A stretch of DNA of 31,307 bases from an uncultured Blautia sp. Its GTDB lineage: Bacteria > Bacillota > Clostridia > Lachnospirales > Lachnospiraceae. Positions 1 to 7,725 of this stretch are shown here, piece by piece (within the stretch, counting starts at the first letter, position 1; every line of letters starts with the position of its first letter). The notes below the pieces were generated by a model that saw nothing but the letters and a program-made list of their open reading frames with translations, made no database searches and had not been told where the DNA came from. Location of the stretch: positions 1-31,307 of the forward strand of contig NZ_CAKROJ010000026.1 of NCBI RefSeq assembly GCF_934372025.1, given 5' to 3'. Position numbers and translations under genes: made by a program.

Positions 1-552
1 GGAGTAGAATTCTTTGAAGGAACAGAATGGAAACCGGATGCAGCAGTCGGTGATTTTGACAGTCTCTCTGCAGCAGGAAAAGATTATCTTGCAACACTGA
101 CAGATACAGAGATCATATATCTGAAACCTGAAAAGGATGATTCAGATACGCAGTCTGCCGCAAATTTTGCAATTGATCGTGGTGCTGAAAAAATTGTGAT
201 TCTGGGTGCAACAGGAAACAGGATCGATCATCTTATGGCAAATTTCGGACTGCTTGTACATGGCAGAAACAGAGGAGCAGATATTATTCTGATCGATCAG
301 TGGAATTATATGAAACTGATCAGCAGTCACACGATTCTCAGAAAGAAAGAACAGTTTGGAAAATATGTTTCTTTTTTTTCACTGGAAGGAAATCTGCCGG
401 GGTTGACGTTAAAGGGATTCAAATATCCACTGAATAATTATTGCCTGAAAGCTTCTGACAGTGGACTGACGGTAAGCAATGAGATTGTTGAAGAAGAAGC
501 AATTGTAGAGTATGAGGCAGGTACATTGCTGATGCTGATGACAAGGGACTGA
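1..552 (+). CDS. thiN: Thiamine pyrophosphokinase, 5'-truncated by the window edge
   Basis: Converts thiamine plus ATP to thiamine pyrophosphate in the cytoplasm. The frame is open from base 1 with no start, so the N-terminus lies outside the window and 183 codons remain. The readable part shows the family motifs in order: GDFDS near the truncated end, then KDDSDTQSA (usually KDDTD), then GATGNRIDH, which form the substrate and Mg-nucleotide site. The C-terminal part is the beta-rich thiamine-binding domain. The gene ends at TGA 550-552, and a strongly SD-preceded DUF1294 gene follows after 47 bp, so the two may be cotranscribed. No terminator is visible between them. Family assignment is firm; only the start is missing. 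Confidence 0.9.
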   Translation, partial: GVEFFEGTEWKPDAAVGDFDSLSAAGKDYLATLTDTEIIYLKPEKDDSDTQSAANFAIDRGAEKIVILGATGNRIDHLMANFGLLVHGRNRGADIILIDQWNYMKLISSHTILRKKEQFGKYVSFFSLEGNLPGLTLKGFKYPLNNYCLKASDSGLTVSNEIVEEEAIVEYEAGTLLMLMTRD

Positions 553-599
553 TTGATCTGACAGAAATCCCGGTATAAAATTCAAGGAGGCGGAGCATT

Positions 600-881
600 A
601 TGTCGATAATAAAGTGTTTATATTTTTATCTGATAGGAGTCAATATTATTGCATTTCTGTTATATGAGTCGGATAAAAGGAGAGCTCAGAGACATGCCTG
701 GAGAATACCGGAAAAAACTCTCCTGGGAGTAGCCGCACTCGGTGGAAGTGTCGGGGCATTGGCCGCGATGAGTATTTTTCATCATAAAACACGAAAACCT
801 AAATTTTATGTCGGTATTCCGCTGATCCTGGTTGCAGAGGCAGCAGCGGCTGTGTTGGTATGGTATACAGGAATTCGTTAA
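600..881 (+). CDS. DUF1294 small membrane protein
   Basis: A 93-residue integral membrane protein of the DUF1294 family, whose function is not known. It has a hydrophobic segment at about residues 7-24, a short basic cytoplasmic stretch (DKRRAQRHAWRIPE) typical of the family, a second hydrophobic Gly/Ala-rich segment around 40-58, the conserved H-H-K-T-R-K-P-K-F block, and a last hydrophobic segment at about 71-89. The start is set by a strong AAGGAGGCGG Shine-Dalgarno 7-8 bases upstream of ATG. It lies between thiN and an SGNH hydrolase on the same strand with short gaps, which suggests a loose operon but does not reveal a role. Confidence 0.85.
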   Translation: MSIIKCLYFYLIGVNIIAFLLYESDKRRAQRHAWRIPEKTLLGVAALGGSVGALAAMSIFHHKTRKPKFYVGIPLILVAEAAAAVLVWYTGIR

Positions 882-908
882 CGAATCTACAGAAAAGAGG
901 ATAAGAAG

Positions 909-1511
909 ATGCCGGGAACAATTATCTGTTACGGAGATTCAAATACATATGGATATGATCCGCATGATACAAATGAGGGACGATATCCCAGGAATGCCCG
1001 CTGGACGGGAATACTTGATAATGAGACAGAATGGAATGTGGAAAATCATGGAGTAAATGGCCGAAGTATCCCACATACCGTCAGTACGGTAAAATTTGCC
1101 TGTCAGCAGGTACGTGACTGGCACAGAAAACCGAATTCTGTCTGGCTCCTGGTTATGCTGGGAACAAATGATCTGCTGGAAAATCCTGATTTTACAGCGG
1201 CGGATGTGGCCAAAAGAATGGAACGTTTTCTGAAACGAATGATGGAAGAAGCCGGGCTTGCGAGCAGAAAAATGCGGCTTCGTCTGGTGGCACCTCCGGC
1301 GATGCAGGAAGGACAGTGGGTGGATCGACCGGAACTTGTGACAGAATCGCATAATCTTGGGAAAGAATATAAAAGAACTGCTGCGCGTCTGGGTATTGCT
1401 TTTACAGATGCCAGTGAATGGGAAATTCCTACAATTTATGATGGCGTTCATTTTACGGAAGAAGGACATCGTATTTTTGCGGAAAATATGAGAAAAGAAT
1501 TGAATATATAG
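909..1511 (+). CDS. SGNH/GDSL-family hydrolase (arylesterase-like)
   Basis: A 200-residue predicted esterase of the SGNH superfamily. All four blocks are visible: GDSNTYG at 9-15 (Ser11 nucleophile in block I), the Gly/Asn of NGR near 50 (block II), GTND at 85-88 (block III), and DGVHF at 178-182 carrying the Asp/His pair of block V. The close spacing of GDS to the N-terminus, the lack of a signal peptide and the overall size resemble small cytoplasmic GDSL arylesterases/acyltransferases rather than secreted lipases. The substrate cannot be read from sequence. The start follows AGAGGATAAGAAG, a weak-to-moderate SD. It sits 27 bp after the DUF1294 gene. Confidence 0.88.
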   Translation: MPGTIICYGDSNTYGYDPHDTNEGRYPRNARWTGILDNETEWNVENHGVNGRSIPHTVSTVKFACQQVRDWHRKPNSVWLLVMLGTNDLLENPDFTAADVAKRMERFLKRMMEEAGLASRKMRLRLVAPPAMQEGQWVDRPELVTESHNLGKEYKRTAARLGIAFTDASEWEIPTIYDGVHFTEEGHRIFAENMRKELNI

Positions 1512-1567
1512 GATTTTAACAACAGAAACAGAAAAGACATAAGTTAGAGAAATACAGGAAAAAAACA

Positions 1568-2497
1568 ATGGTAAAAGTAGATTTGATCACAGGATTTCTC
1601 GGATCCGGAAAGACTACATTTATAAAAAAATATGCCAGTTATCTGATAAACCAGGGGTTAAATATTGGTATTCTCGAGAATGATTTTGGCGCGATCAATG
1701 TGGATATGATGCTCCTGAGAGAACTGGAAGGAGAGAACTGTGAACTGGAAATGGTGGCAGGCGGCTGTGACAGGGATTGTTATCGGAGACGTTTCAAAAC
1801 AAAGCTGATTGCGATGGGAATGTGCGGTTATGACAGAGTGCTGATCGAGCCATCCGGAATTTTTGATGTGGATGATTTTTTTGATGCACTTCATGAGGAG
1901 CCGCTGGATCGCTGGTATCAGATTGGAAATGTGATTTCAGTGGTGGATGCAGGATTGGATGAGCAACTTTCAAAAGAAGCAGACTATGTACTGGCTTCAG
2001 AAGCTGCCAGTGCTGGGTGTGTGATTTTGAGTAAAGTACAAAGTGTATCAGATGAAATAATTCAGCAAACAGTTGCACATCTGAATCGTGCATTGAGTGA
2101 GATTCACTGTCCGCGTGTTCTGAATGATGAAGTAATTGCAAAATACTGGGATGATTTTACAGAAAAAGATTATAAAAAAATTATGGAGTCCGGTTACCGG
2201 GCTGAAGATTATGAAAAAAGATATGTAGAGCAGGATAAGATTTTTCAGACATTATTTTTTATGGATGAAAAAGTAAATGCAGCGAAAGTCCGGGCGGCAA
2301 TTAAAAAAATTTTTAAGGACAGATGCTGTGGCGAAGTTTTAAGAATCAAGGGATTTCTGAAAGATGGAGAACAGTGGCTGGAATTGAATGCCACGCATCA
2401 TGATATAACGTTGAAACCAATCGAAGCAGGTCAGGATGTGCTGATCGTCATAGGGGAGAAACTGAACGAAGAGAAAATACGAGATTATCTGAAATAA
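1568..2497 (+). CDS. CobW/COG0523-like P-loop GTPase (G3E family), atypical metal motif
   Basis: A 309-residue G3E-family GTPase related to CobW/YeiR-type metallochaperones. The Walker A motif is GFLGSGKTT at residues 9-17, followed by an ENDFG stretch and IEPSG, which replaces the family's switch/Walker B block. The C-terminal part resembles the CobW C-terminal domain. Two features are unusual. The family's CxCC metal-binding motif after the beta strand is replaced by GGCDRDC (Cys67 and Cys71, spaced CxxxC). The usual guanine-specificity NKxD is replaced by a SKVQ sequence. The metal or partner protein cannot be inferred from the neighbours (SGNH hydrolase and HAD phosphatase). An AGGAAA SD lies upstream of the ATG. 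Confidence 0.8.
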   Translation: MVKVDLITGFLGSGKTTFIKKYASYLINQGLNIGILENDFGAINVDMMLLRELEGENCELEMVAGGCDRDCYRRRFKTKLIAMGMCGYDRVLIEPSGIFDVDDFFDALHEEPLDRWYQIGNVISVVDAGLDEQLSKEADYVLASEAASAGCVILSKVQSVSDEIIQQTVAHLNRALSEIHCPRVLNDEVIAKYWDDFTEKDYKKIMESGYRAEDYEKRYVEQDKIFQTLFFMDEKVNAAKVRAAIKKIFKDRCCGEVLRIKGFLKDGEQWLELNATHHDITLKPIEAGQDVLIVIGEKLNEEKIRDYLK

Positions 2498-2573
2498 TTA
2501 CAACTGTTCACAGGTAATAATCTGCTGTATGTAACAATACAGTGGCGAGGAAACAATGGAGGAGTAATGCATA

Positions 2574-3416
2574 ATGTCTGTTGATACAAGAATACTATTT
2601 ACGGATCTGGATGGCACTTTGCTGAATGATCACAAAGAGGTGACTCCGGGAAATCAGGCTGCAATCGATGAAGCTCTGGCTCATGGACATAAGATCGTGG
2701 TTTGCACCGGACGTCCGCTGGCAAGCGCAAGTGTCTGCGCACATAAAGCCGGTCTGGACAAAGAGGGCTGTTATGTGATCTGTTTTAACGGAGGTCAGAT
2801 TTATGATCCTTACCACAAAAAAACGGTTTACGGAAAAACTTTTTCAAAGGAAACTGCCGCAAAGATTATTGAAGAAGCCTTAAAGCGAGACCTTCATATC
2901 CAGAGTTATTCAGACACTCATATTCTTTCGGTAAGAGATACTGAGGAACTTCATAAATATGCAGAACGTAACCGTCTGCCATACAAGATTGTAGAGTGTG
3001 CAGCAGATGTGGTTCCGGAAGATCCATATAAACTGATTGCCATCACACCGTCAAACGAAAGAGAAAAAAATGATCTTTTTCAGAAAGAGGTAATTTCGCA
3101 GTATGCGGGGGAAGTGCACAGCTTTTTTTCAAACGACTGTTATCAGGAAATTGTTCCAGAAGGAATCTCTAAAGGCTTTGCGGTTCGCTGGTTTTGTGAA
3201 TATCTTGGGATTCCGATCGAGAATTCTGTGGCAGCAGGAGATGCAGAGAATGATGTGGAAATGCTGAAAGCTGCTCATGTAGGCGCTGTCATGTGTAATG
3301 CATTTCCGGGAATTGCAGAATATGGAAACTATGTGACAGAACACGACAATAATCATGACGGAGTGGCAGAAATTATTCATAAATTTATTCTGAGAGATGC
3401 CGGGAGTGAACAGTAA
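2574..3416 (+). CDS. HAD-IIB (Cof-type) phosphatase
   Basis: A 280-residue haloacid dehalogenase-superfamily hydrolase of the Cof/YidA type, which typically dephosphorylates sugar phosphates or other small phosphorylated metabolites in the cytoplasm. Motif I is DLDGT with Asp11 and Asp13. Motif II is the Thr of VVCTGRP. Motif IV is GDAENDVEML near the C-terminus, with the Cof-type alpha/beta cap domain between. The start is supported by GGAGGAG about 8 bases upstream; another ATG within that upstream sequence is out of frame. The substrate is unknown. It is followed by a 155-bp gap that holds the likely ychF promoter. Confidence 0.9.
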   Translation: MSVDTRILFTDLDGTLLNDHKEVTPGNQAAIDEALAHGHKIVVCTGRPLASASVCAHKAGLDKEGCYVICFNGGQIYDPYHKKTVYGKTFSKETAAKIIEEALKRDLHIQSYSDTHILSVRDTEELHKYAERNRLPYKIVECAADVVPEDPYKLIAITPSNEREKNDLFQKEVISQYAGEVHSFFSNDCYQEIVPEGISKGFAVRWFCEYLGIPIENSVAAGDAENDVEMLKAAHVGAVMCNAFPGIAEYGNYVTEHDNNHDGVAEIIHKFILRDAGSEQ

Positions 3417-3457
3417 CCATTTTACAGGAACGCAGTTCGGAGATGATATCATAGCAA

Positions 3458-3486
3458 TTGAAACTTTATCAGATGTGTGATAAACT
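3458..3486 (+). promoter_or_regulatory. Sigma-A promoter for ychF
   Basis: TTGAAA at 3458-3463 and TAAACT at 3481-3486 are separated by exactly 17 bp. They lie upstream of ychF and downstream of the HAD phosphatase stop codon. The -35 matches TTGACA at 5 of 6 positions and the -10 matches TATAAT at 4 of 6. No terminator was seen after the HAD gene, so readthrough may also contribute. Confidence 0.5.
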
Positions 3487-3571
3487 TAAAACAATATTGA
3501 ATCGTGACTGGGAAGGTACTGAACAGTTGCATAAAATCTAATAAAATAACGAAATGGAGAACTATAGAGAT

Positions 3572-4669
3572 ATGAAACTTGGAATCGTAGGATTACCTAA
3601 TGTAGGAAAAAGCACACTTTTTAATTCACTGACAAAAGCCGGAGCGGAATCAGCAAACTATCCGTTCTGTACAATTGATCCGAATGTGGGTGTCGTTACT
3701 GTTCCGGATGAAAGACTGAAACTTCTGGGTGATTTTTATCATTCAAAGAAAGTAACACCGGCAGTAATTGAATTTGTTGATATTGCGGGACTTGTAAAAG
3801 GCGCATCCAAAGGAGAAGGACTCGGAAATCAGTTCCTGGCTAACATCCGTGAAGTTGATGCAATTGTACATGTAGTACGCTGCTTTGAAGATCCGAATGT
3901 CATTCATGTAGATGGAAGTATTGATCCGCTCAGAGATATTGAAACAATCAATCTGGAACTGATCTTTTCAGACATTGAAATTCTGGAACGTCGTATTGCA
4001 AAAGTTACCAAAACCGCACGTATGGATAAGGAAGCTGCAAAAGAACTTGATTTCCTGCAGAAAATCAAAAAACATCTGGAAGACGGAAACATGGCGATCA
4101 CCATGGAAATGGAAAATGAAGATGAAGAAGCCTGGATGGGAACTTATAATCTTCTTACATGGAAGCCGGTTATTTATGCAGCAAATGTAAGCGAAGATGA
4201 TCTTGCAAATGACGGTGAAACAAATGAATTCGTGCAGGAAGTCAGAAAATATGCGGCAGAGCAGAAGAGCGAAGTATTTGTTATCTGTGCAGAGATTGAA
4301 GAGGAAATTTCTGAACTGGAAGATGATGAGAAAAAAATGTTCCTGGAAGATCTGGGACTCAAAGAATCCGGCCTTGAGAAACTGGTAAAAGCAAGCTACA
4401 GACTTCTTGGCCTTATGAGTTTCCTGACATCAGGAGAAGATGAAACACGTGCATGGACAATTAAGATCGGAACAAAAGCTCCGCAGGCAGCTGGTAAGAT
4501 CCATACAGACTTTGAAAGAGGATTTATCAAAGCAGAAGTGGTCAACTATCAGGATCTTCTGGATTGTGGCTCTTATGCGGGCGCAAGAGAAAAAGGTCTT
4601 GTGCGTATGGAAGGTAAAGAATACATTGTGCAGGATGGAGATGTGATTCTGTTCAGATTTAATGTATAA
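3572..4669 (+). CDS. ychF: Redox-regulated ATPase YchF (Obg family)
   Basis: A ribosome-associated P-loop protein of the TRAFAC class that hydrolyses ATP in preference to GTP. From the chosen start it is 365 residues, the normal family length. GLPNVGKST is at 7-15. The specificity motif is N-V-S-E instead of NKxD, the hallmark of YchF and the reason for its ATP preference. A coiled-coil helical insert follows, and a C-terminal TGS domain ends in the typical GDVILFRFNV. An upstream in-frame ATG at 3554 would add MENYRD, but it has no SD. The ATG at 3572 gives the family-standard MKLGIVGLPN and has TGGAGA about 11 bases upstream, so it is preferred. Confidence 0.95.
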   Translation: MKLGIVGLPNVGKSTLFNSLTKAGAESANYPFCTIDPNVGVVTVPDERLKLLGDFYHSKKVTPAVIEFVDIAGLVKGASKGEGLGNQFLANIREVDAIVHVVRCFEDPNVIHVDGSIDPLRDIETINLELIFSDIEILERRIAKVTKTARMDKEAAKELDFLQKIKKHLEDGNMAITMEMENEDEEAWMGTYNLLTWKPVIYAANVSEDDLANDGETNEFVQEVRKYAAEQKSEVFVICAEIEEEISELEDDEKKMFLEDLGLKESGLEKLVKASYRLLGLMSFLTSGEDETRAWTIKIGTKAPQAAGKIHTDFERGFIKAEVVNYQDLLDCGSYAGAREKGLVRMEGKEYIVQDGDVILFRFNV

Positions 4670-4759
4670 TGCAGAGTAGTTTTAAAGATATGATCTGAAA
4701 TCTGTATCAATGTATTGAAGACAATGACAATGTGAATCGTATTATGATGAAGGGGTTTT

Positions 4760-5953
4760 ATGGAGATAACAGTAAGATTTCCAAATCTTGGATTTTTATT
4801 TGAATATGAGGACAGAGCGTTTTCAGTCTTGGGATTTAAAGTAACAATATACGGAATTCTGATGGCAGTAAGTCTGCTTGTCGGGATGACGGTGATTCTT
4901 TTGCTGGCAAAGTGGCAGAAACAGAGTATGAATATCTGTCTGGGCGTGACAATTGCGGCACTGGCAGGTGGTGTGATCGGTGGCAGACTGTATTATATTG
5001 CATTTTCGTGGGAGCAGTTCAGTGGTAAGTCATGGAAAATGCTGCTTGATATCCGAAGCGGCGGAATAGCTGTTTACGGAGTAATTCTGGGAGGCGCACT
5101 GGCTGCAGCTCTGATATGCAGACTTTGTAAGGTCTCTTTCTGGAATATGGCAGATATTGTATGCATGGGTTTACTGAGTGGACAGATAATAGGTGTATGG
5201 GGAAACTTCTTTAACAGAGAAGCGTTTGGTGAATATACAGACAGTCTGTTTGCAATGGGACTTCCGATGGACAGTGTGCAAAGCAGTGCAGTGACCGGAC
5301 TTATGAAAAAGAATCTGGTAAATTTCAGAGGTATGGAATATATTCAGGTACATCCGCTGTTTCTTTATGAAAGCGTATGGTGTCTGTTTCTTTTGCTGGT
5401 GCTGATGATTTACACGCGAAGAAAGAAATTTGAGGGAGAAATATTTCTCAGATATCTTGCAGGATATGGATTGGGAAAATGTCTGATCGAATGGCTGCGT
5501 ACAGATAAGCTGTATATTCCAATGACAAAGATTCCAGTTTCCCTGCCTGTGTCAATCGGACTTTTTCTGATCTGTGGCATTGTTTCGACAGTGCGCAGAA
5601 TCCTTTCAAAGAAGAGAGAAAAAGTCAGCAGACGCAGGAGAGAGGAGCGTTATGCCGCTGAAGAAAAAAATGAAGGCAGCAGACTGGAAACAGTTCATAA
5701 CTACGAAAATGTGCAGGATGAGTTCAAAGAAATTTTTGAGCAGACGAAAGAACCGGTGCATACAGAAAAACCAGAAGAACATCTGGAAGAAGATACGGAA
5801 GATTATCCAGAAGAACATACAGAAGAAACTGCAGAAACTGAAATTTCTGAATCTGCAGAGGAGGCTGAACCACAGGATAAGGAGCCGAAAGGATCTGATG
5901 AGACAGTTGAAATTAAGTCAGAAACTGGACAGGATGATGCCGGAAATGTATAA
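4760..5953 (+). CDS. lgt: Prolipoprotein diacylglyceryl transferase with long acidic C-terminal tail
   Basis: Transfers diacylglycerol from phosphatidylglycerol to the lipobox Cys of prelipoproteins in the cytoplasmic membrane. Multiple hydrophobic segments span about residues 25-285. The signature is GNFFNREAFG at 148-157. SGGIAVYG at 100-107 carries Tyr where the E. coli enzyme has His103. HPLFLYES and the late arginine segment (IEWLRTDK) are also present. Typical Lgt is about 260-300 residues; this protein is 397. The extra ~110 residues are a basic linker (KKREKVSRRRREER) followed by a Glu/Thr-rich acidic tail with no family I recognise. AAGGGG precedes the ATG. The gene ends at a clear intrinsic terminator before the dcw cluster. 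Confidence 0.95.
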   Translation: MEITVRFPNLGFLFEYEDRAFSVLGFKVTIYGILMAVSLLVGMTVILLLAKWQKQSMNICLGVTIAALAGGVIGGRLYYIAFSWEQFSGKSWKMLLDIRSGGIAVYGVILGGALAAALICRLCKVSFWNMADIVCMGLLSGQIIGVWGNFFNREAFGEYTDSLFAMGLPMDSVQSSAVTGLMKKNLVNFRGMEYIQVHPLFLYESVWCLFLLLVLMIYTRRKKFEGEIFLRYLAGYGLGKCLIEWLRTDKLYIPMTKIPVSLPVSIGLFLICGIVSTVRRILSKKREKVSRRRREERYAAEEKNEGSRLETVHNYENVQDEFKEIFEQTKEPVHTEKPEEHLEEDTEDYPEEHTEETAETEISESAEEAEPQDKEPKGSDETVEIKSETGQDDAGNV

Positions 5954-5968
5954 ATAACGAAACAGTGC

Positions 5969-6000
5969 AGGGGGATTCTTTTAGAATCCTCCTTTGTTAT
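5969..6000 (+). terminator. Intrinsic terminator after lgt
   Basis: GGGGGATTC (5970-5978), loop TTTTA, then GAATCCTCC (5984-5992) form a 9-bp stem with one G-U pair, followed by TTTGTTATT. It lies 16 bp after the lgt stop and separates lgt from the mraZ promoter. Confidence 0.85.
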
Positions 6001-6069
6001 TGAGAGAAAATATCAATGATCAGAAAAAATAACAACTTTGAAAATTAGAAAATCTTCTGTAATACTATC

Positions 6070-6089
6070 GTAAAATATAGCGGTTTTAC
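6070..6089. repeat. Inverted repeat upstream of the mraZ promoter
   Basis: GTAAAA (6070-6075) and TTTTAC (6084-6089) are perfect arms around an 8-bp centre, in the 334-bp non-coding gap between lgt and mraZ. It lies about 45 bp upstream of the mraZ -35 and could be an operator, but I recognise no regulator. The rest of the gap holds the lgt terminator (5969-6000), a second weaker promoter-like pair (TTGAAA 6038-6043, TAATAC 6060-6065), and the mraZ promoter and leader described separately. Confidence 0.3.
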
Positions 6090-6134
6090 AGCCAAAATGT
6101 ATAAAATTGTTCGGAAAAAAACTACGATTCCCAC

Positions 6135-6163
6135 TTGTATTTTCAAAGTAAATAGGTTAGAAT
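6135..6163 (+). promoter_or_regulatory. Sigma-A promoter of the dcw cluster (PmraZ)
   Basis: TTGTAT (6135-6140) and TAGAAT (6158-6163) are separated by 17 bp. The predicted transcription start is near 6170, directly before the phased MraZ boxes. This puts the start about 118 bp upstream of mraZ and gives a leader rich in repeats and inverted repeats. Confidence 0.65.
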
Positions 6164-6173
6164 TACTGTATAA

Positions 6174-6218
6174 GTGGTAGAAAGTGGTGAATAGTGGTGG
6201 CGAATGGAGGAAATGTGG
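6174..6218 (+). promoter_or_regulatory. MraZ operator: five GTGG-like boxes at 10-bp spacing
   Basis: GTGGT occurs at 6174, 6184 and 6194, followed by a degenerate ATGGA at 6204 and TGTGG at 6214. All are in the same 10-bp phase, one helical turn, as expected for recognition on one DNA face by the ring-shaped MraZ oligomer. MraZ is known to bind arrays of short GTG-containing direct repeats upstream of its own gene. Here the array starts about 4 bp after the predicted transcription start, so binding would be expected to block promoter escape. Confidence 0.7.
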
Positions 6219-6241
6219 CATGTTTATCCATTTCCGCCGGC

Positions 6242-6266
6242 AGATACGAAGGGGAGAATCGTATCT
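6242..6266 (+). repeat. Perfect inverted repeat in the mraZ leader
   Basis: AGATACGA (6242-6249) and TCGTATCT (6259-6266) pair perfectly over 8 bp with a 9-nt loop AGGGGAGAA. A second overlapping pairing, CTCAC (6265-6269) with GTGAG (6278-6282), would involve the weak mraZ SD (AGGTGAG). The two stems share two bases, so they compete at their edge. There is no U-tract, so this is not a terminator. Confidence 0.45.
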
Positions 6267-6287
6267 CACGAGAGTAGGTGAGTTTAG

Positions 6288-6719
6288 ATGTTCATGGGCG
6301 AGTATAATCATTCAATCGACGCGAAGGGGCGTCTGATAATTCCTGCCAGATTCAGAGAACTTCTGGGAGAGGAGTTCATACTGACAAAAGGACTGGATGG
6401 TTGTCTGTCTGTTTATCCTATGGATGAATGGAAAGCCTTTGAAGAGAAACTCAGAGCCTTACCACTTACAAATAAAAATGCCAGAACCTTCACACGTTTT
6501 TTTGTGGCAGGTGCAACAAACTGCGAACTGGACAAGCAGGGGAGAATTCTTGTACCACAGACATTGCGAGAATTTGCGGGTCTGGACAAAGATGTTGTAC
6601 TTACAGGAAATCTCAACAGAATTGAGATCTGGAGCAAAGAGAAGTGGAGCGAGAATTGCGATTATGATGATATGAACAGCATTGCAGAGGGGATGCAGGC
6701 GATGGGTATTGTCATATAA
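6288..6719 (+). CDS. mraZ: Transcriptional regulator MraZ
   Basis: First gene of the dcw cluster and its DNA-binding autoregulator. The 143 residues hold two tandem AbrB/SpoVT-like halves, each with the family DxxxR signature: DAKGR at 11-15 and DKQGR at 82-86. The start MFMGEYNHSIDAKGR matches the conserved family N-terminus, so ATG 6288 is preferred over the ATG at 6294. The SD (AGGTGAG) is weak and lies inside a small potential stem. The array of 10-bp-spaced GTGG-like boxes just upstream fits negative autoregulation. rsmH follows after 36 bp. Confidence 0.95.
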   Translation: MFMGEYNHSIDAKGRLIIPARFRELLGEEFILTKGLDGCLSVYPMDEWKAFEEKLRALPLTNKNARTFTRFFVAGATNCELDKQGRILVPQTLREFAGLDKDVVLTGNLNRIEIWSKEKWSENCDYDDMNSIAEGMQAMGIVI

Positions 6720-6755
6720 GCATTACGCCGGAAAGAAATCCAACAGGAGACGGAT

Positions 6756-7697
6756 ATGGAATTTAAACACAAATCTGTATTACTGGAAGAAACCATCGAT
6801 GGTTTAAGGGTAAAACCTGATGGTACTTATGTGGATGGAACTCTGGGAGGAGCAGGGCACGCACAGGAAGTGTGCCGCAGACTTTCTGCCAAGGGGAGAT
6901 TTATTGGCATAGATCAGGACCAAGATGCAATAGTTGCTGCGAGTGAGCGACTGTCTGTTTTCGGCGACAGAGTTCAGATTATTCGCAGCAATTATTGTTA
7001 CATGGCAAATGAGCTGAAATCCCTGGGAGTTCAGAAAGTTGATGGAATTGTTCTGGATCTGGGAGTTTCGTCTTATCAGTTAGACAATGAAGAGCGAGGA
7101 TTTACCTATCGGGTAGATGCACCGCTGGATATGAGAATGGATCAGAGACAGAGCCGCACGGCTGCGGATATTGTCAATGGTTATGATGAAAGAGAACTGT
7201 ACCGTATCATTCGTGATTATGGTGAAGATAAATTTGCAAAAAATATTGCAAAACATATAGTGGCTGCAAGAGCACAGGCACCAATTCAGACAACCGGAGA
7301 ACTGACAGAAATTATTCGTCAGTCGATTCCGATGAAGATGCAGGTGACCGGAGGGCATCCTGCAAAAAGAACATTCCAGGCGATTCGTATCGAACTGAAT
7401 CGAGAACTGGATGTTTTGAGAGATTCTCTGGATGGAATGATCGATCTGCTGGATGACGGCGGAAGAATCTGCATTATCACATTCCATTCACTTGAGGACA
7501 GAATCGTGAAAACAATTTTCCGGAAGAATGAGAATCCATGTACATGTCCATCTGATTTTCCAGTATGTGTATGTGGAAAGAAATCAAAAGGAAAAGTAAT
7601 CACAAGGAAACCAATTCTGCCAAGTGAAACAGAGATGGAAGAGAATCCGAGGTCAAAGAGTGCAAAACTCAGAATCTTTGAAAGAAAGATGATATAA
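6756..7697 (+). CDS. rsmH: 16S rRNA (cytosine-1402-N4)-methyltransferase RsmH
   Basis: SAM-dependent enzyme that N4-methylates C1402 in the decoding centre of 16S rRNA. It is 313 residues, the standard length. The N-terminal HKSVLLEETIDGL is typical. The SAM-binding DGTLGGAGHA follows at about 28-37, then LDLGVSSYQLD. The late FHSLEDRIVK block carries catalytic-site residues. A Cys-rich segment (CTCPSDFPVCVCGKKSKGK) near residue 265 is also normal in the family. AACAGGAGACGG precedes the ATG. Its position as second gene after mraZ is conserved in most bacteria. Confidence 0.97.
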   Translation: MEFKHKSVLLEETIDGLRVKPDGTYVDGTLGGAGHAQEVCRRLSAKGRFIGIDQDQDAIVAASERLSVFGDRVQIIRSNYCYMANELKSLGVQKVDGIVLDLGVSSYQLDNEERGFTYRVDAPLDMRMDQRQSRTAADIVNGYDERELYRIIRDYGEDKFAKNIAKHIVAARAQAPIQTTGELTEIIRQSIPMKMQVTGGHPAKRTFQAIRIELNRELDVLRDSLDGMIDLLDDGGRICIITFHSLEDRIVKTIFRKNENPCTCPSDFPVCVCGKKSKGKVITRKPILPSETEMEENPRSKSAKLRIFERKMI

Positions 7698-7725
7698 AGT
7701 AATAATAGAAAGTTGTGAGAGATAG

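Noticed and set aside
939..1568. A 209-codon - strand open frame opposite the SGNH hydrolase
   Set aside because: The + strand frame has all SGNH blocks; the antisense frame has no SD and no recognisable motif.
2525..2542. CTGTAT/ATACAG hairpin before the HAD phosphatase as a terminator
   Set aside because: Only a 6-bp A/T-rich stem with no T-run after it; it looks like chance.
4681..4759. Promoter for lgt
   Set aside because: TTGAAG and TATTAT are present but 19 bp apart with poor context, so I did not annotate it; cotranscription with ychF is possible.
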